A stretch of 35,681 bases of DNA, from positions 1 through 35,681 of the forward strand of contig JABDKP010000078.1 in NCBI GenBank assembly GCA_013002175.1, written 5' to 3'. Below, piece after piece: positions 16,993 to 26,221 of this stretch; position 1 is the first letter of the stretch, and every line of letters begins with the position of its first letter. This DNA is from Ilumatobacter sp. Lineage in GTDB: Bacteria > Actinomycetota > Acidimicrobiia > Acidimicrobiales > Ilumatobacteraceae. The notes under the pieces were generated by a model, which did not search any database, had not been told where the DNA came from, and saw nothing but the letters and a program-made list of their open reading frames with translations. Made by a program: the position numbers and the translations under genes.

Positions 16993-18485
16993 ACCGACGC
17001 TCGCTCCCCGCGCTGATTCTGCTGGTGGCCGGCCTGGTCGGCATCGTCGTCGTCGGACGCGACACCGAGGCGACCCCGCCGGCGGTCTTCTCGGCCCCGG
17101 CCGGCACCTGGATGCCGTCGGTCACCGACTTCGGTTCGCTGACGGGTAGCTGGTTCTGTCCTGGCGTGCCGGCGACCGGCGTCGACGGTGTCGGCGGGTC
17201 GGTCGTCATCTCCAACCGTGGCAGCGAGCAACTCGCGGGGCGGTTCACCGTGCTCAGTCCCGAGGGTGTCGTCACCGAACAGGGCTTCACGGTCGGAGCG
17301 TGGGCGCAGAGCACGATCGACGTCGACGCGTTCGTCACCACGTCGTTCGCCAGCGTGGTCGTGGAGATCGACGGTGGCCAGGGCTTCGTCGAGCAGATCG
17401 CGATGCACCCGGCGGGCGATTCGGTCGCGCCGTGTGCCAGCGACACGTCGAGCGAGTGGTACCTCGCAGACGGATTCACCGCCGGCGGCAGCATCGAGAC
17501 GCTGATCCTGACGAACCCGTACGACGATCTCGTCTTGGCCGACCTGACGTTCTCCACCGAGTCCGGGTTCAGCGAGCCGAACGCGTTCAGGGGTTTTCCG
17601 GTGCCGCCGAAGTCGGTGAAGGTGATTCCGATTGCCGAGCTGGGCAACCGGGACGAACCGGTGATTGCGGCAAGCGTCACCACCCGCAGCGGACGACTCG
17701 TCGTCGGGCGGGCCCAGCACTTCACCGGTGCGGGTCGTCTCGGCTACGACGTGTCGCTGGCTGCGCCGGCACTTCGCGATCAGTGGTGGTTCGCCGACGG
17801 TGAGCGGGGCGAAGGGATCACCGAGACGTTCGCGATCTACAACCCGACTGCCGGCGACGTCGAGGTGGACGTGTACTTCCTCGGGTTGCCGCTCGAAGCC
17901 GACGGCGGTGGTTTCGCACCGATCAACGTCCCGGCTCGCCAGGTCGTCGTGTTCGAACCGTTCGAGGGCGCCGCCGAGGAAGACGAGGCGACCACGTCGG
18001 ACCCGGAGTTCTTCACGTCGCGCATCCCCAACGGTCGGCACTCGGTCGTCTTCTCCACGCTGGCCCAGCCGACGGTGGTCGTCGAACGCGTGCTGACTCG
18101 GCCCGTCGGCGAGACGTTCTCGACGACCGTGCTGCAGGGCGCCCCACCGCGCCCCGACGGCTTCGTCGCGACCCGTTGGCACGTCGGGATCGGGCCGACG
18201 ACACCGACCCCCGAGGCGCTCGTCGTGTACAACGTCGACAACGAGCAGGCGACGATCACGATCGAGGCGGTCGGTCCGGGCGGTCCGTCGCCGATCCCCA
18301 GCCTGACCGACATCCCGCTCGGGCCCGGCGCGGTGATCACGATCGACCTGGTGACGCCCGACGCGCTCGGCCAGGAGCTGATCATCAACGCCTCGAACCG
18401 GGTGTTCATCGAGCGCTCGCTGCTGCGCGGCGAGGGGCTCAGCGGCCGCTCCGGCTCCTGGGCATTGCCCGCGTCGAACAACTGA
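16989..18485 (+). CDS. DUF5719 family exported protein
   Basis: A 498-residue protein of unknown function. A short signal or anchor helix (about residues 6-22, LPALILLVAGLVGIVVV) leads to an exported beta-rich region built of repeated modules. Each opens with an aromatic/glycine strand: SWFCPG, EWYLADG, QWWFADG and RWHVGIG. Each continues with a strand such as IETLILTNPY, ETFAIYNPT or EALVVYNV. That pattern is the DUF5719 signature as I recall it. Cysteines at CPG and APCASD may pair. The start is ATG 16989, because it overlaps the GT2 stop (ATGA) and has GGGAG a few bases upstream; a TTG at 16977 is less likely. Coupling suggests it works beside the GT2 enzyme outside the membrane. Confidence 0.85.
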   Translation: MNRRSLPALILLVAGLVGIVVVGRDTEATPPAVFSAPAGTWMPSVTDFGSLTGSWFCPGVPATGVDGVGGSVVISNRGSEQLAGRFTVLSPEGVVTEQGFTVGAWAQSTIDVDAFVTTSFASVVVEIDGGQGFVEQIAMHPAGDSVAPCASDTSSEWYLADGFTAGGSIETLILTNPYDDLVLADLTFSTESGFSEPNAFRGFPVPPKSVKVIPIAELGNRDEPVIAASVTTRSGRLVVGRAQHFTGAGRLGYDVSLAAPALRDQWWFADGERGEGITETFAIYNPTAGDVEVDVYFLGLPLEADGGGFAPINVPARQVVVFEPFEGAAEEDEATTSDPEFFTSRIPNGRHSVVFSTLAQPTVVVERVLTRPVGETFSTTVLQGAPPRPDGFVATRWHVGIGPTTPTPEALVVYNVDNEQATITIEAVGPGGPSPIPSLTDIPLGPGAVITIDLVTPDALGQELIINASNRVFIERSLLRGEGLSGRSGSWALPASNN

Positions 18486-18526
18486 GTCGCCCGACCCCGG
18501 CGATCGCGGCGACAGGAGCGCGTCGG

Positions 18527-18532
18527 TACGCT
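18527..18532 (+). promoter_or_regulatory. -10 box TACGCT for the MFS gene
   Basis: TACGCT ends 7 nt before ATG 18540 and supports a leaderless message. Confidence 0.55.
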
Positions 18533-18539
18533 CCCGCAG

Positions 18540-19970
18540 ATGTCCGCTCCCGACGCTGCCCCGGAAGCGGCCGGCCGGGAGGCGTGGCTCGCCGTCGGCG
18601 TGACGACGCTGGTGTTCTTCCTGTCGGTGATCGACGTCTCGGCGGTCAACGTCGCGTTCCCGTCGATCCGCGAGGACTTCGGCGTGTCGGACACGACGCT
18701 GGCGTGGATCATCTCGGGCTACAACATCACGGTCGCCGCGCTGCTGATGGTGGCGGGGCGGTATGCGGACAGCCTCGGCCGCAAGCGGCTGTTCATCCCT
18801 GGCGTGATGGTGTTCGCCGTGGGCTCGATGCTGTCGGGTCTCGCTCCCAACGCAGCCGCACTGATCGCGGCGCGGGTCGTCCAGGGCGTCGGCGGGGCGA
18901 TCATCGCGCCGACGGCGCTGGCGGTCGTGCTGCCGGCGTTCCCGGTCAACAAGCGGTCGACGGTGATCGGGCTCGCGGGGGCGACCGGAGCGCTGGGCGC
19001 GGTCGTCGGGCCGGCCGTCGGCGCGTTCGTCACCGATGTCTGGTCGTGGCGCGGCATCTTCCTGCTGAACGTGCCGCTGTGCCTGATCGTGCTGTTCCTC
19101 GCGCCGCGGCTGCTGCAGGAGTCGAAGAATCCTGCTGCGACCGGTCGGGTCGACCTGCTCGGCGTGCCGATCGGCACCGTCGGCGTCGGCCTCGTGATGT
19201 TCGCGATCGTGCGGTCGGAGGCGGTCGGTCTCGGCGACCCGCGGATCTGGGCGCTGACGGTCGCCGGCCTCGCGCTGATCGTCGTGCTCGTGCGCCGGTC
19301 GGCCCATCACCGCGAGCCCCTGATCGAACTCGATCTGTTCCGCCACCGGTCGTTCGCCAGTACCAACCTCGGCGTGGCGTTCTACGCGATGGCATTCACG
19401 TCGGGCTTCCTGATCAACTCGCTGCTGCTCCAGGAACTGTGGGACCAGTCCTTGCCGACGACCGGCAAGGCGCTCGTCCTGTCGCCGCTCGTCGCCGCGA
19501 TCATCTCGCCGTTCGCCGGGCGGCTGGCGGACCGCATCGGCCACCGGTGGATCCTTGCCGGCGGGAGCCTGCTGTGCGCAGCGGGCTATGTGTCGTATGC
19601 GCTGCTGCTCGACGGTTCGCCGATGGTGTTCAGCCGCTTCGTGCCGCTGTCGGTGCCGATCGGGATCGGGATCGGCGCGACGATCGCGACGTGGGCGAGC
19701 GCGGGGCTCGCTGACGTCGACCCCGCCCGGTTCGGCACGTCGAACGCGATGATCCGTACGACCCAGCAGGTCTGCTACGCGCTCGGCATCTCGATCGCGG
19801 TCGCCATCATCTCGAGCGGGAGCGGTGACACCGACATCGCCAATTACCGGCTCGCGTGGTGGTTCGTCGCCGGCGCGTACACGGTGAGCGCGGTCGTCAT
19901 CGCGTTCACGTTCCCCGCGGGGTCAAGCAGCGAGCGCTCGGCGGCCGCGGATCCCGCGGTTGCCTCCTAG
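18540..19970 (+). CDS. MFS drug/metabolite exporter, DHA2 (EmrB/QacA) family
   Basis: A 476-residue inner-membrane proton-driven exporter with about 14 predicted helices. The first helix carries LSVIDVSAVNVAFPSI, the DHA2 'D1' motif. Motif A is GRYADSLGRKRLF between helices 2 and 3. Motif C is GATGALGAVVGPAVGAFV in helix 5, which marks antiporters, followed by WSWRGIFLLNVP, a hallmark of the QacA/EmrB branch. A second motif-A-like loop, GRLADRIGHRW, lies in the second half. No regulator gene is adjacent, so the substrate cannot be inferred. The stop TAG overlaps the -10 box of the next gene. Confidence 0.92.
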   Translation: MSAPDAAPEAAGREAWLAVGVTTLVFFLSVIDVSAVNVAFPSIREDFGVSDTTLAWIISGYNITVAALLMVAGRYADSLGRKRLFIPGVMVFAVGSMLSGLAPNAAALIAARVVQGVGGAIIAPTALAVVLPAFPVNKRSTVIGLAGATGALGAVVGPAVGAFVTDVWSWRGIFLLNVPLCLIVLFLAPRLLQESKNPAATGRVDLLGVPIGTVGVGLVMFAIVRSEAVGLGDPRIWALTVAGLALIVVLVRRSAHHREPLIELDLFRHRSFASTNLGVAFYAMAFTSGFLINSLLLQELWDQSLPTTGKALVLSPLVAAIISPFAGRLADRIGHRWILAGGSLLCAAGYVSYALLLDGSPMVFSRFVPLSVPIGIGIGATIATWASAGLADVDPARFGTSNAMIRTTQQVCYALGISIAVAIISSGSGDTDIANYRLAWWFVAGAYTVSAVVIAFTFPAGSSSERSAAADPAVAS

Positions 19971-19973
19971 CAT
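19968..19973 (+). promoter_or_regulatory. -10 box TAGCAT overlapping the MFS stop codon
   Basis: TAGCAT begins with the TAG stop of the MFS gene. It ends 9 nt before ATG 19983 but only 3 nt before GTG 19977, so it favours the ATG as start of the thioredoxin gene. Confidence 0.45.
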
Positions 19974-19982
19974 CGGGTGGCG

Positions 19983-20432
19983 ATGGAACGTCTGCTGATC
20001 GCTGCTGCGATCGTCGTCGTGGTCGGCGTCGTCGCACTCGTCGCACGGACGCGGCGCCGGCCCGATGCGCCGACACAGCGGCGGTACAGCGTGCCCGAGC
20101 AGCTGGACCGAGCCGACTTCCCCCGCCCGGACGCACAGTGGTTGGTGACCGTGTTCAGTTCCGCCACGTGCGTGGCGTGCGCCGGTGTGATCGAGCGGGC
20201 GCGGGTGCTGGAGACGGCCGAGGTGGCCGTGTGTGCGATCGACTTCGACGAGCACCGGTCGTTGCACGAGAAGTACGGCATCGACGCCGTCCCGACGCTG
20301 GTGGTGTGCGACGCCGACGGCGTGACGCAGGCGAGCTTCCTCGGTCCGGTGAACGCGACCGACATGTGGGCCGCGGTGGCCGAGGCGCGCGAGCCGGGTT
20401 CCAGCCCCGAGCCCGGGCTCGGTCAGCGCTGA
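19983..20432 (+). CDS. Membrane-anchored thioredoxin-like protein
   Basis: A 149-residue thioredoxin-fold protein. An N-terminal membrane helix (about residues 3-21) is followed by an Arg-rich stop segment. The thioredoxin domain has VFSSATCVACAGV, whose CVAC is the redox CxxC, then VCAIDFDEH and the cis-Pro loop YGIDAVPTLVV. The helix followed by positive residues would leave the domain in the cytoplasm by the positive-inside rule, although an anchored exported form is also possible. Its partner is unknown; it neither overlaps nor clearly belongs to the MFS gene. GTG 19977 is an alternative start two codons upstream. Confidence 0.85.
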   Translation: MERLLIAAAIVVVVGVVALVARTRRRPDAPTQRRYSVPEQLDRADFPRPDAQWLVTVFSSATCVACAGVIERARVLETAEVAVCAIDFDEHRSLHEKYGIDAVPTLVVCDADGVTQASFLGPVNATDMWAAVAEAREPGSSPEPGLGQR

Positions 20433-20548
20433 CTCGGCCGGGGGGAGGGCCGGCCCGTGGTGCGCGGTACGTGTACATCTCCCATCTCTCGATGATCCCG
20501 CCCGGCTGCGTGGTGTCAACCGGCCGCGGCGTGCGCCGGTCTCGGTCG

Positions 20549-20554
20549 TATCCT
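20549..20554 (+). promoter_or_regulatory. -10 box TATCCT for the cyclase-domain gene
   Basis: TATCCT ends 6 nt before ATG 20561. It decides this start against the long in-frame extension upstream, which has no protein-like sequence. Confidence 0.55.
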
Positions 20555-20560
20555 GGGCGG

Positions 20561-21382
20561 ATGGCGCGACTGAGTGCGGCGGAGCGGGCGAAGCTTCCGG
20601 ACCGGGCGTTCGCCTACGTCGATTCGGACGGGAAGCGGCGGCTGCCGATCTACGACGAGTCGCACGTCCGCAACGCGCTGGCCCGGTTCGGGCAGGTCGA
20701 GTTCGAGAGCGAGCGGGCACGGGACGAGGCGCGGACCCGGCTGTTGCGGGCGGCGAAGAAGTTCCGGATCGTGCCGGTCGGGTTCATCAACAGCCAGCTC
20801 CGGACCGAGCGAGGCGCGGCGCCCGCCGTGGTCGACATGCCATCGGGTTTCGTCACGATGCTGATGACCGACATCGAGGGGTCGACGCCGCTGCTCGACC
20901 GCGCCGGCGACCGCTACGCCGAGCTGCTGTCGACGGTGCGCGAGATCCATCGGGCGGCGGTGCATCGCCAGTGCGGACACGTCGTCGAAGCGCGTGCCGA
21001 CGAGTTCTTCGCCGCGTTCGAGTCGCCACCGGCGGCCGTCGAGAGCGCCCTCGCGATCCATCGTGACTTGGCGGGATACCGCTGGGACGGCGCCGAGGCC
21101 GTTCGAGTGCGCATGGGCGTCCATTCCGGGTATCCGACGCGCAGCGAGGCGAACTACATCGGGATGGCCGTCCACACGACGGCCCGCATCTCCGATGCCG
21201 CCCATGGCGGCCAGATCGTCGTCTCCGGTGACACCAGGACCGCGCTGACCGGGATGACCCCCGACGGTGTCCGCTTCAAGAAGCTCGGCGAGTACCGGCT
21301 GCGCGGCATCCCCGACGAGCACCACCTCTACCAGCTCACCGCGCCCGGTCTGTCGGCCCGATTCCCACCGTTGCGCCTCTGA
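20561..21382 (+). CDS. Class III adenylate/guanylate cyclase-domain protein with a DUF6582-like N-terminus
   Basis: A 273-residue soluble protein. Residues about 1-75 (AAERAKLPDRAFAYVDSDGK to DESHVRNALARFGQVEF) resemble a small domain I recall as DUF6582, often found alone. Residues about 95-260 form a class III nucleotidyl cyclase domain. TDIEGSTPLLDR carries the first metal-binding Asp. The second metal segment reads VEARADEFFAAF where active cyclases have VKTTGDGFLAVF: the Asp is kept, but the purine-contacting Lys appears to be Glu. In AVHTTARIS the transition-state Arg is kept and the Asn is His. Activity is therefore uncertain; it may bind a nucleotide or act as a sensor. The gene ends 26 bases before the convergent LamG gene. 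Confidence 0.85.
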   Translation: MARLSAAERAKLPDRAFAYVDSDGKRRLPIYDESHVRNALARFGQVEFESERARDEARTRLLRAAKKFRIVPVGFINSQLRTERGAAPAVVDMPSGFVTMLMTDIEGSTPLLDRAGDRYAELLSTVREIHRAAVHRQCGHVVEARADEFFAAFESPPAAVESALAIHRDLAGYRWDGAEAVRVRMGVHSGYPTRSEANYIGMAVHTTARISDAAHGGQIVVSGDTRTALTGMTPDGVRFKKLGEYRLRGIPDEHHLYQLTAPGLSARFPPLRL

Positions 21383-21408
21383 GCGACGGGTTCACGTCGA
21401 CGTCCGGC

Positions 21409-22461
21409 TCAGCAGCTGAGTCCGGCATCGGCGCAGATCTGAGCCTGCGTCCGCCCCGAGTGCCACACCCGGAGGTTGTCGACGGCACCGTCCATCGGCT
21501 CGTCGAACACCGGGCTCGTGTTCAGCAGGCTGACCGGGTCGGTGTTGACCGTGGCGATCGTGCCGGTCGACGGCATCGTGGCCGCCGGCGCGCCGTCGAT
21601 GTACAACGTGAGGTCCGCTCCGTCCCAGGCGCAGGCCATGTGGAACCACACGCCGGTCGGAACCGGCACGTGCGGCAGGTTGTCGACGCCGTTCGAACAG
21701 CGCAACCCCGTCGTCGCGTAGAGAATGACGCTGTACTGCCCGTCGTTGTCGAGGATGCCTGCCCGTCCGCTCGCCGGCTGGGAGTCCAACCGGACCCATG
21801 CCTCGATCGTCATCGCGTCCGTCAGGTCGAGCGACGCACTGTCGGCCATCTCGTACCGCCGGGTCGGTTCACCGTCGGCAGCGAGGCCGCTGATGCCGGT
21901 GACGAGGAGGCCGTTCGAGTGGGTGACCGTGTTCGAGTACCCCGAGTCGTCGGCGTACGTGCCACCGAGGTCCTCGTCGAAGCGAATGCACGCACGCAGG
22001 TCGGGATCGGCGGGACACGAGAACGGTCGAGCCGCGTCCTCGTTGCTGTCGACGCTCTCCCAGCTGGTGGTGAACGCACGCGCGACGTAGTAGTAGGTGC
22101 CGATCGGAGGCGCGTCGACGTAGGTTTCGACCGTTCGGGGCGTGACCTCCGCGATCTGGACGTACGGCCCGCCGGGACTGGTGGAGCGGAAGATGCGATG
22201 GCCGTCCGCGTAGGTGTCGGTCGTTGCCGTCCAGTCCAGCGTGATCGTTGTGTCACTCGTGGCGGAGAGCCCGCTCGGCGGGTCGAGGACGTCGGCACTG
22301 ATGACGTTGGCGGAGTTGTCCCCGACGGCGGTGAATGCGCTGCGTGACGTCGAGATCGACGTCAGCGAGATGAGCACGACGATGGTGACCAGCGCAGCGA
22401 CGAGGACGCTGATCAGGCGCGACGGGTTCGCGCGTGCGGGGTTGTCGGTCGTGGTCGTCAT
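21409..22461 (-). CDS. Secreted FN3-LamG protein with a SipW-type-like signal region
   Basis: A 350-residue exported protein of unknown role, probably surface-attached or released. The N-terminus has a hydrophobic segment (LISVLVAALVTIVVLISL, about residues 17-34) followed by TSRSAFTAVGDNSANVISA, a pattern like the signal regions of TasA/SipW-processed proteins. Residues about 60-130 look like a fibronectin type III domain (PPSGLSATSDTTITLDW to TYYYVARAFTT). Residues about 145-345 form a LamG/concanavalin-like domain (MTIEAWVRLD, GVWFHMACAWDG, LTLYIDGAPAA, AVDNLRVWHSGRT) that may bind glycans. The start is ATG 22461; the frame stays open upstream through the repeat array, but that part is not protein-like. 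No clear -10 box at leaderless distance was seen. Confidence 0.78.
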   Translation of the reverse strand: MTTTTDNPARANPSRLISVLVAALVTIVVLISLTSISTSRSAFTAVGDNSANVISADVLDPPSGLSATSDTTITLDWTATTDTYADGHRIFRSTSPGGPYVQIAEVTPRTVETYVDAPPIGTYYYVARAFTTSWESVDSNEDAARPFSCPADPDLRACIRFDEDLGGTYADDSGYSNTVTHSNGLLVTGISGLAADGEPTRRYEMADSASLDLTDAMTIEAWVRLDSQPASGRAGILDNDGQYSVILYATTGLRCSNGVDNLPHVPVPTGVWFHMACAWDGADLTLYIDGAPAATMPSTGTIATVNTDPVSLLNTSPVFDEPMDGAVDNLRVWHSGRTQAQICADAGLSC

Positions 22462-22945
22462 GGTTCGGGTGATGTTCGCCGGTTGTACGCAGCTGCTTCG
22501 GGCGTACGCGAGCCAGCCCCTGTAGATCGGTTGCCCCGCCGGCATCCTTGAGGCACCACAACTGTCGCGACCCTCGCGGCACGGGCGGGCAATCGCCGCG
22601 TGTCGGGCTGTCGTTGGTTTGTTCCGGCCGCCGGAGGCGCAGCGGCACGGGCCGGGCAATGGCCGCGTGTCGGGCGTGTCGTTGGTTTGTTCCGGCCGCC
22701 GGAGGTGGCCGTTCGGGCGGAGCCCGAAGAAATCGGTGGCGACGCCGTCAGGCGTCGGTGCCGCGCAGCGGCACGGGCGCGGCGATGGCCGCGTGGGTGG
22801 CGCGTGTCGTTGGTTTGTTCCGGCCGCCGGAGGCGCAGCGGCACGGGCGGGGCAATGGCCGCGTGGGTGGCGCGTGTCGTTGGTTTGTTCCGGCCGCCGG
22901 AGGTGGCCGTTCGGGCGGAGCCCGAAGAATTCGGTGGCGACGCCG
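22462..22945. other. 484-base gap between ftsH and the LamG gene, mostly repeats
   Basis: About 110 bases next to the LamG gene (22462-22572) are unique sequence and should hold its promoter. The remainder is the tandem palindromic array described separately. Both strands are open in this GC-rich stretch, but the translations are repetitive, low-complexity sequence without domain resemblance, so no gene is called. Confidence 0.7.
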
Positions 22946-24925
<1,980 letters not shown>

Positions 24926-24932
24926 GGCCCTC

Positions 24933-24938
24933 ATGATA
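24933..24938 (-). promoter_or_regulatory. -10 box TATCAT for ftsH
   Basis: TATCAT on the minus strand is followed by 7 nt and then ATG 24925. The box would overlap or follow the alternative starts at 24934 and 24976, so it argues against them. Confidence 0.55.
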
Positions 24939-25041
24939 CGGGTGTTCGATCCCCATCGGAGGTCGATGCCGCGCACGGATGCTGAACAACTGGTGAACAG
25001 CGCGAACGGCGACTATCCACGATCGATCGCGCGGCGGCACC

Positions 25042-25047
25042 TACCAT
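25042..25047 (+). promoter_or_regulatory. -10 box TACCAT for the DUF3499 gene
   Basis: TACCAT ends 7 nt before ATG 25055 and favours that start over ATG 25118. It shares a 129-base divergent gap with the ftsH promoter. Confidence 0.55.
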
Positions 25048-25054
25048 CTCGCAG

Positions 25055-25345
25055 ATGGCAGTTGGGGTCGAGAAACACACCAATCACTACACCGGCGAAC
25101 ATGTGCGACCTGCCGCGATGCGCCGTAGTCGGCAGTGCTCGCGCAGTGGCTGCTCCGAAGCGGCGGCATGCACGCTGACCTACGACTATCGGCAGTCGCA
25201 CGCCTGGCTGGACGCGCTCACACCCGAGCGCGACCCGCACTCGTACGACATGTGCGAGCGCCATGCGGCACGGTTGTCGGTGCCGAGCGGATGGCATCTC
25301 GACGACCGCCGAACGACGCAGCTCCCCGATCTGATCGCCGTCTGA
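25055..25345 (+). CDS. DUF3499 family protein
   Basis: A 96-residue protein of unknown function, conserved in actinobacteria next to manB. The core CSRSGCSEAAACTLTYDY, then PHSYDMCERHAARLSVPSGW, matches the DUF3499 pattern. Its cysteines (CSRSGC, and C with H in MCERH) could form a small zinc site. The first 21 residues before MRRSRQCS are longer than I recall for the family, so ATG 25118 is an alternative start; the -10 spacing favours 25055. In M. tuberculosis the homologue lies between whiB2 and manB; no whiB gene was found here. Confidence 0.85.
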   Translation: MAVGVEKHTNHYTGEHVRPAAMRRSRQCSRSGCSEAAACTLTYDYRQSHAWLDALTPERDPHSYDMCERHAARLSVPSGWHLDDRRTTQLPDLIAV

Positions 25346-25381
25346 TCATCCGCGCCCCTGCCGGGTCGCCGTAGCGGCCAG

Positions 25382-25387
25382 TAGCGT
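25382..25387 (+). promoter_or_regulatory. -10 box TAGCGT for the CPBP protease gene
   Basis: TAGCGT ends 8 nt before GTG 25396, supporting that start over the TTG at 25387, which it overlaps. Confidence 0.45.
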
Positions 25388-25395
25388 TGCGGGCC

Positions 25396-26148
25396 GTGAT
25401 CAACCACCCGACCGGCCGGTCGACGCACCGGGTGCGCAGCGCGATCCGCCCGTCGGCCTCGCCGTCGCCGATCGACGTACGGACCGCGATCCTCACGTTC
25501 GTCGGCGCCTGGGTGGTGGCCCAGCTCCTGACGTCGATCGTGCTGACGATCTTCGGCGAGACCGGCGACCCGTCGTCGATCCCGATCGGAGTCCTCGCCG
25601 TGGCGTTGGCGGTCACGTGGTCGGTGTACGTGGCATCGATGTGGTTCGCGTCCGACCGGTCGGGCACCGCCGACCCGATCGCCGACTTCGGCATCGTCGT
25701 CGTCCCGCTGGACCTCCTCGGTCTCGGGATCGGTGTCCTGGCCCAACTCGTCGTCGTTCGCCTCGTCTACCTCCCGCTCGAGAACTGGTGGCCGGACACG
25801 TTCACCAACGACGATCTGCAGCGCAACGCCGAGGACCTCGTCGACCGCGCCGGAGGCATCACGACGCTGCTGCTGGTCGCGATCGTGGTGATCGGGGCAC
25901 CGGTCGTCGAGGAACTCTTCTACCGTGGCCTGCTCCAGCGTTCGTTGCTGGCGCGGATCAACGATTCGGTGGTCGTCGTCGGCGTGGCGGCCGTGTTCGC
26001 GCTGATCCACTTCCGTCCGGTCGAGTACCCGGGCCTCTTCGCGTTCGGCCTGATCGTCGGCGCGGCCGCCAAGCTCACCGGCCGGCTCGGCCCGTCGATC
26101 ATGATCCACGTCGGCTTCAATGCGACCGGTCTGTTCCTGGTGCTCTGA
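25396..26148 (+). CDS. CPBP-family intramembrane metalloprotease
   Basis: A 250-residue polytopic membrane protein of the CPBP/Rce1-like (Abi) family, with about 7-8 hydrophobic segments. All three conserved motifs are present: EELFYRGLLQ (EExxxR), FALIHF (FxxxH) and HVGFNATGL (HxxxN), which provide the glutamate and metal-binding histidines. Some family members process prenylated proteins or confer bacteriocin self-immunity, while most bacterial ones have no known substrate; nothing nearby suggests a bacteriocin. The start is uncertain between GTG 25396 and TTG 25387. It lies between DUF3499 and the large membrane protein gene, on the same strand, with short gaps on both sides. Confidence 0.9.
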   Translation: MINHPTGRSTHRVRSAIRPSASPSPIDVRTAILTFVGAWVVAQLLTSIVLTIFGETGDPSSIPIGVLAVALAVTWSVYVASMWFASDRSGTADPIADFGIVVVPLDLLGLGIGVLAQLVVVRLVYLPLENWWPDTFTNDDLQRNAEDLVDRAGGITTLLLVAIVVIGAPVVEELFYRGLLQRSLLARINDSVVVVGVAAVFALIHFRPVEYPGLFAFGLIVGAAAKLTGRLGPSIMIHVGFNATGLFLVL

Positions 26149-26221
26149 ACGATGCGCGGGGCGGAAGTTTGGGAGGGTGACCGATCGGTTCGCGGGCGGT
26201 TTGTCATGATGAGGGGGCCGT

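Noticed and set aside
16473..19544. 1023-codon open frame on the minus strand
   Set aside because: It runs antisense through the GT2, DUF5719 and MFS genes. Its product is low-complexity Arg/Asp/His sequence, which is the expected mirror of GC-rich third positions.
22609..22903. CRISPR array: four exact 29-bp direct repeats with intervening sequence
   Set aside because: The intervals are 39, 99 and 41 nt and are themselves repeated, the repeats are nested in larger duplications, one unit runs into ftsH, and no cas gene is present.
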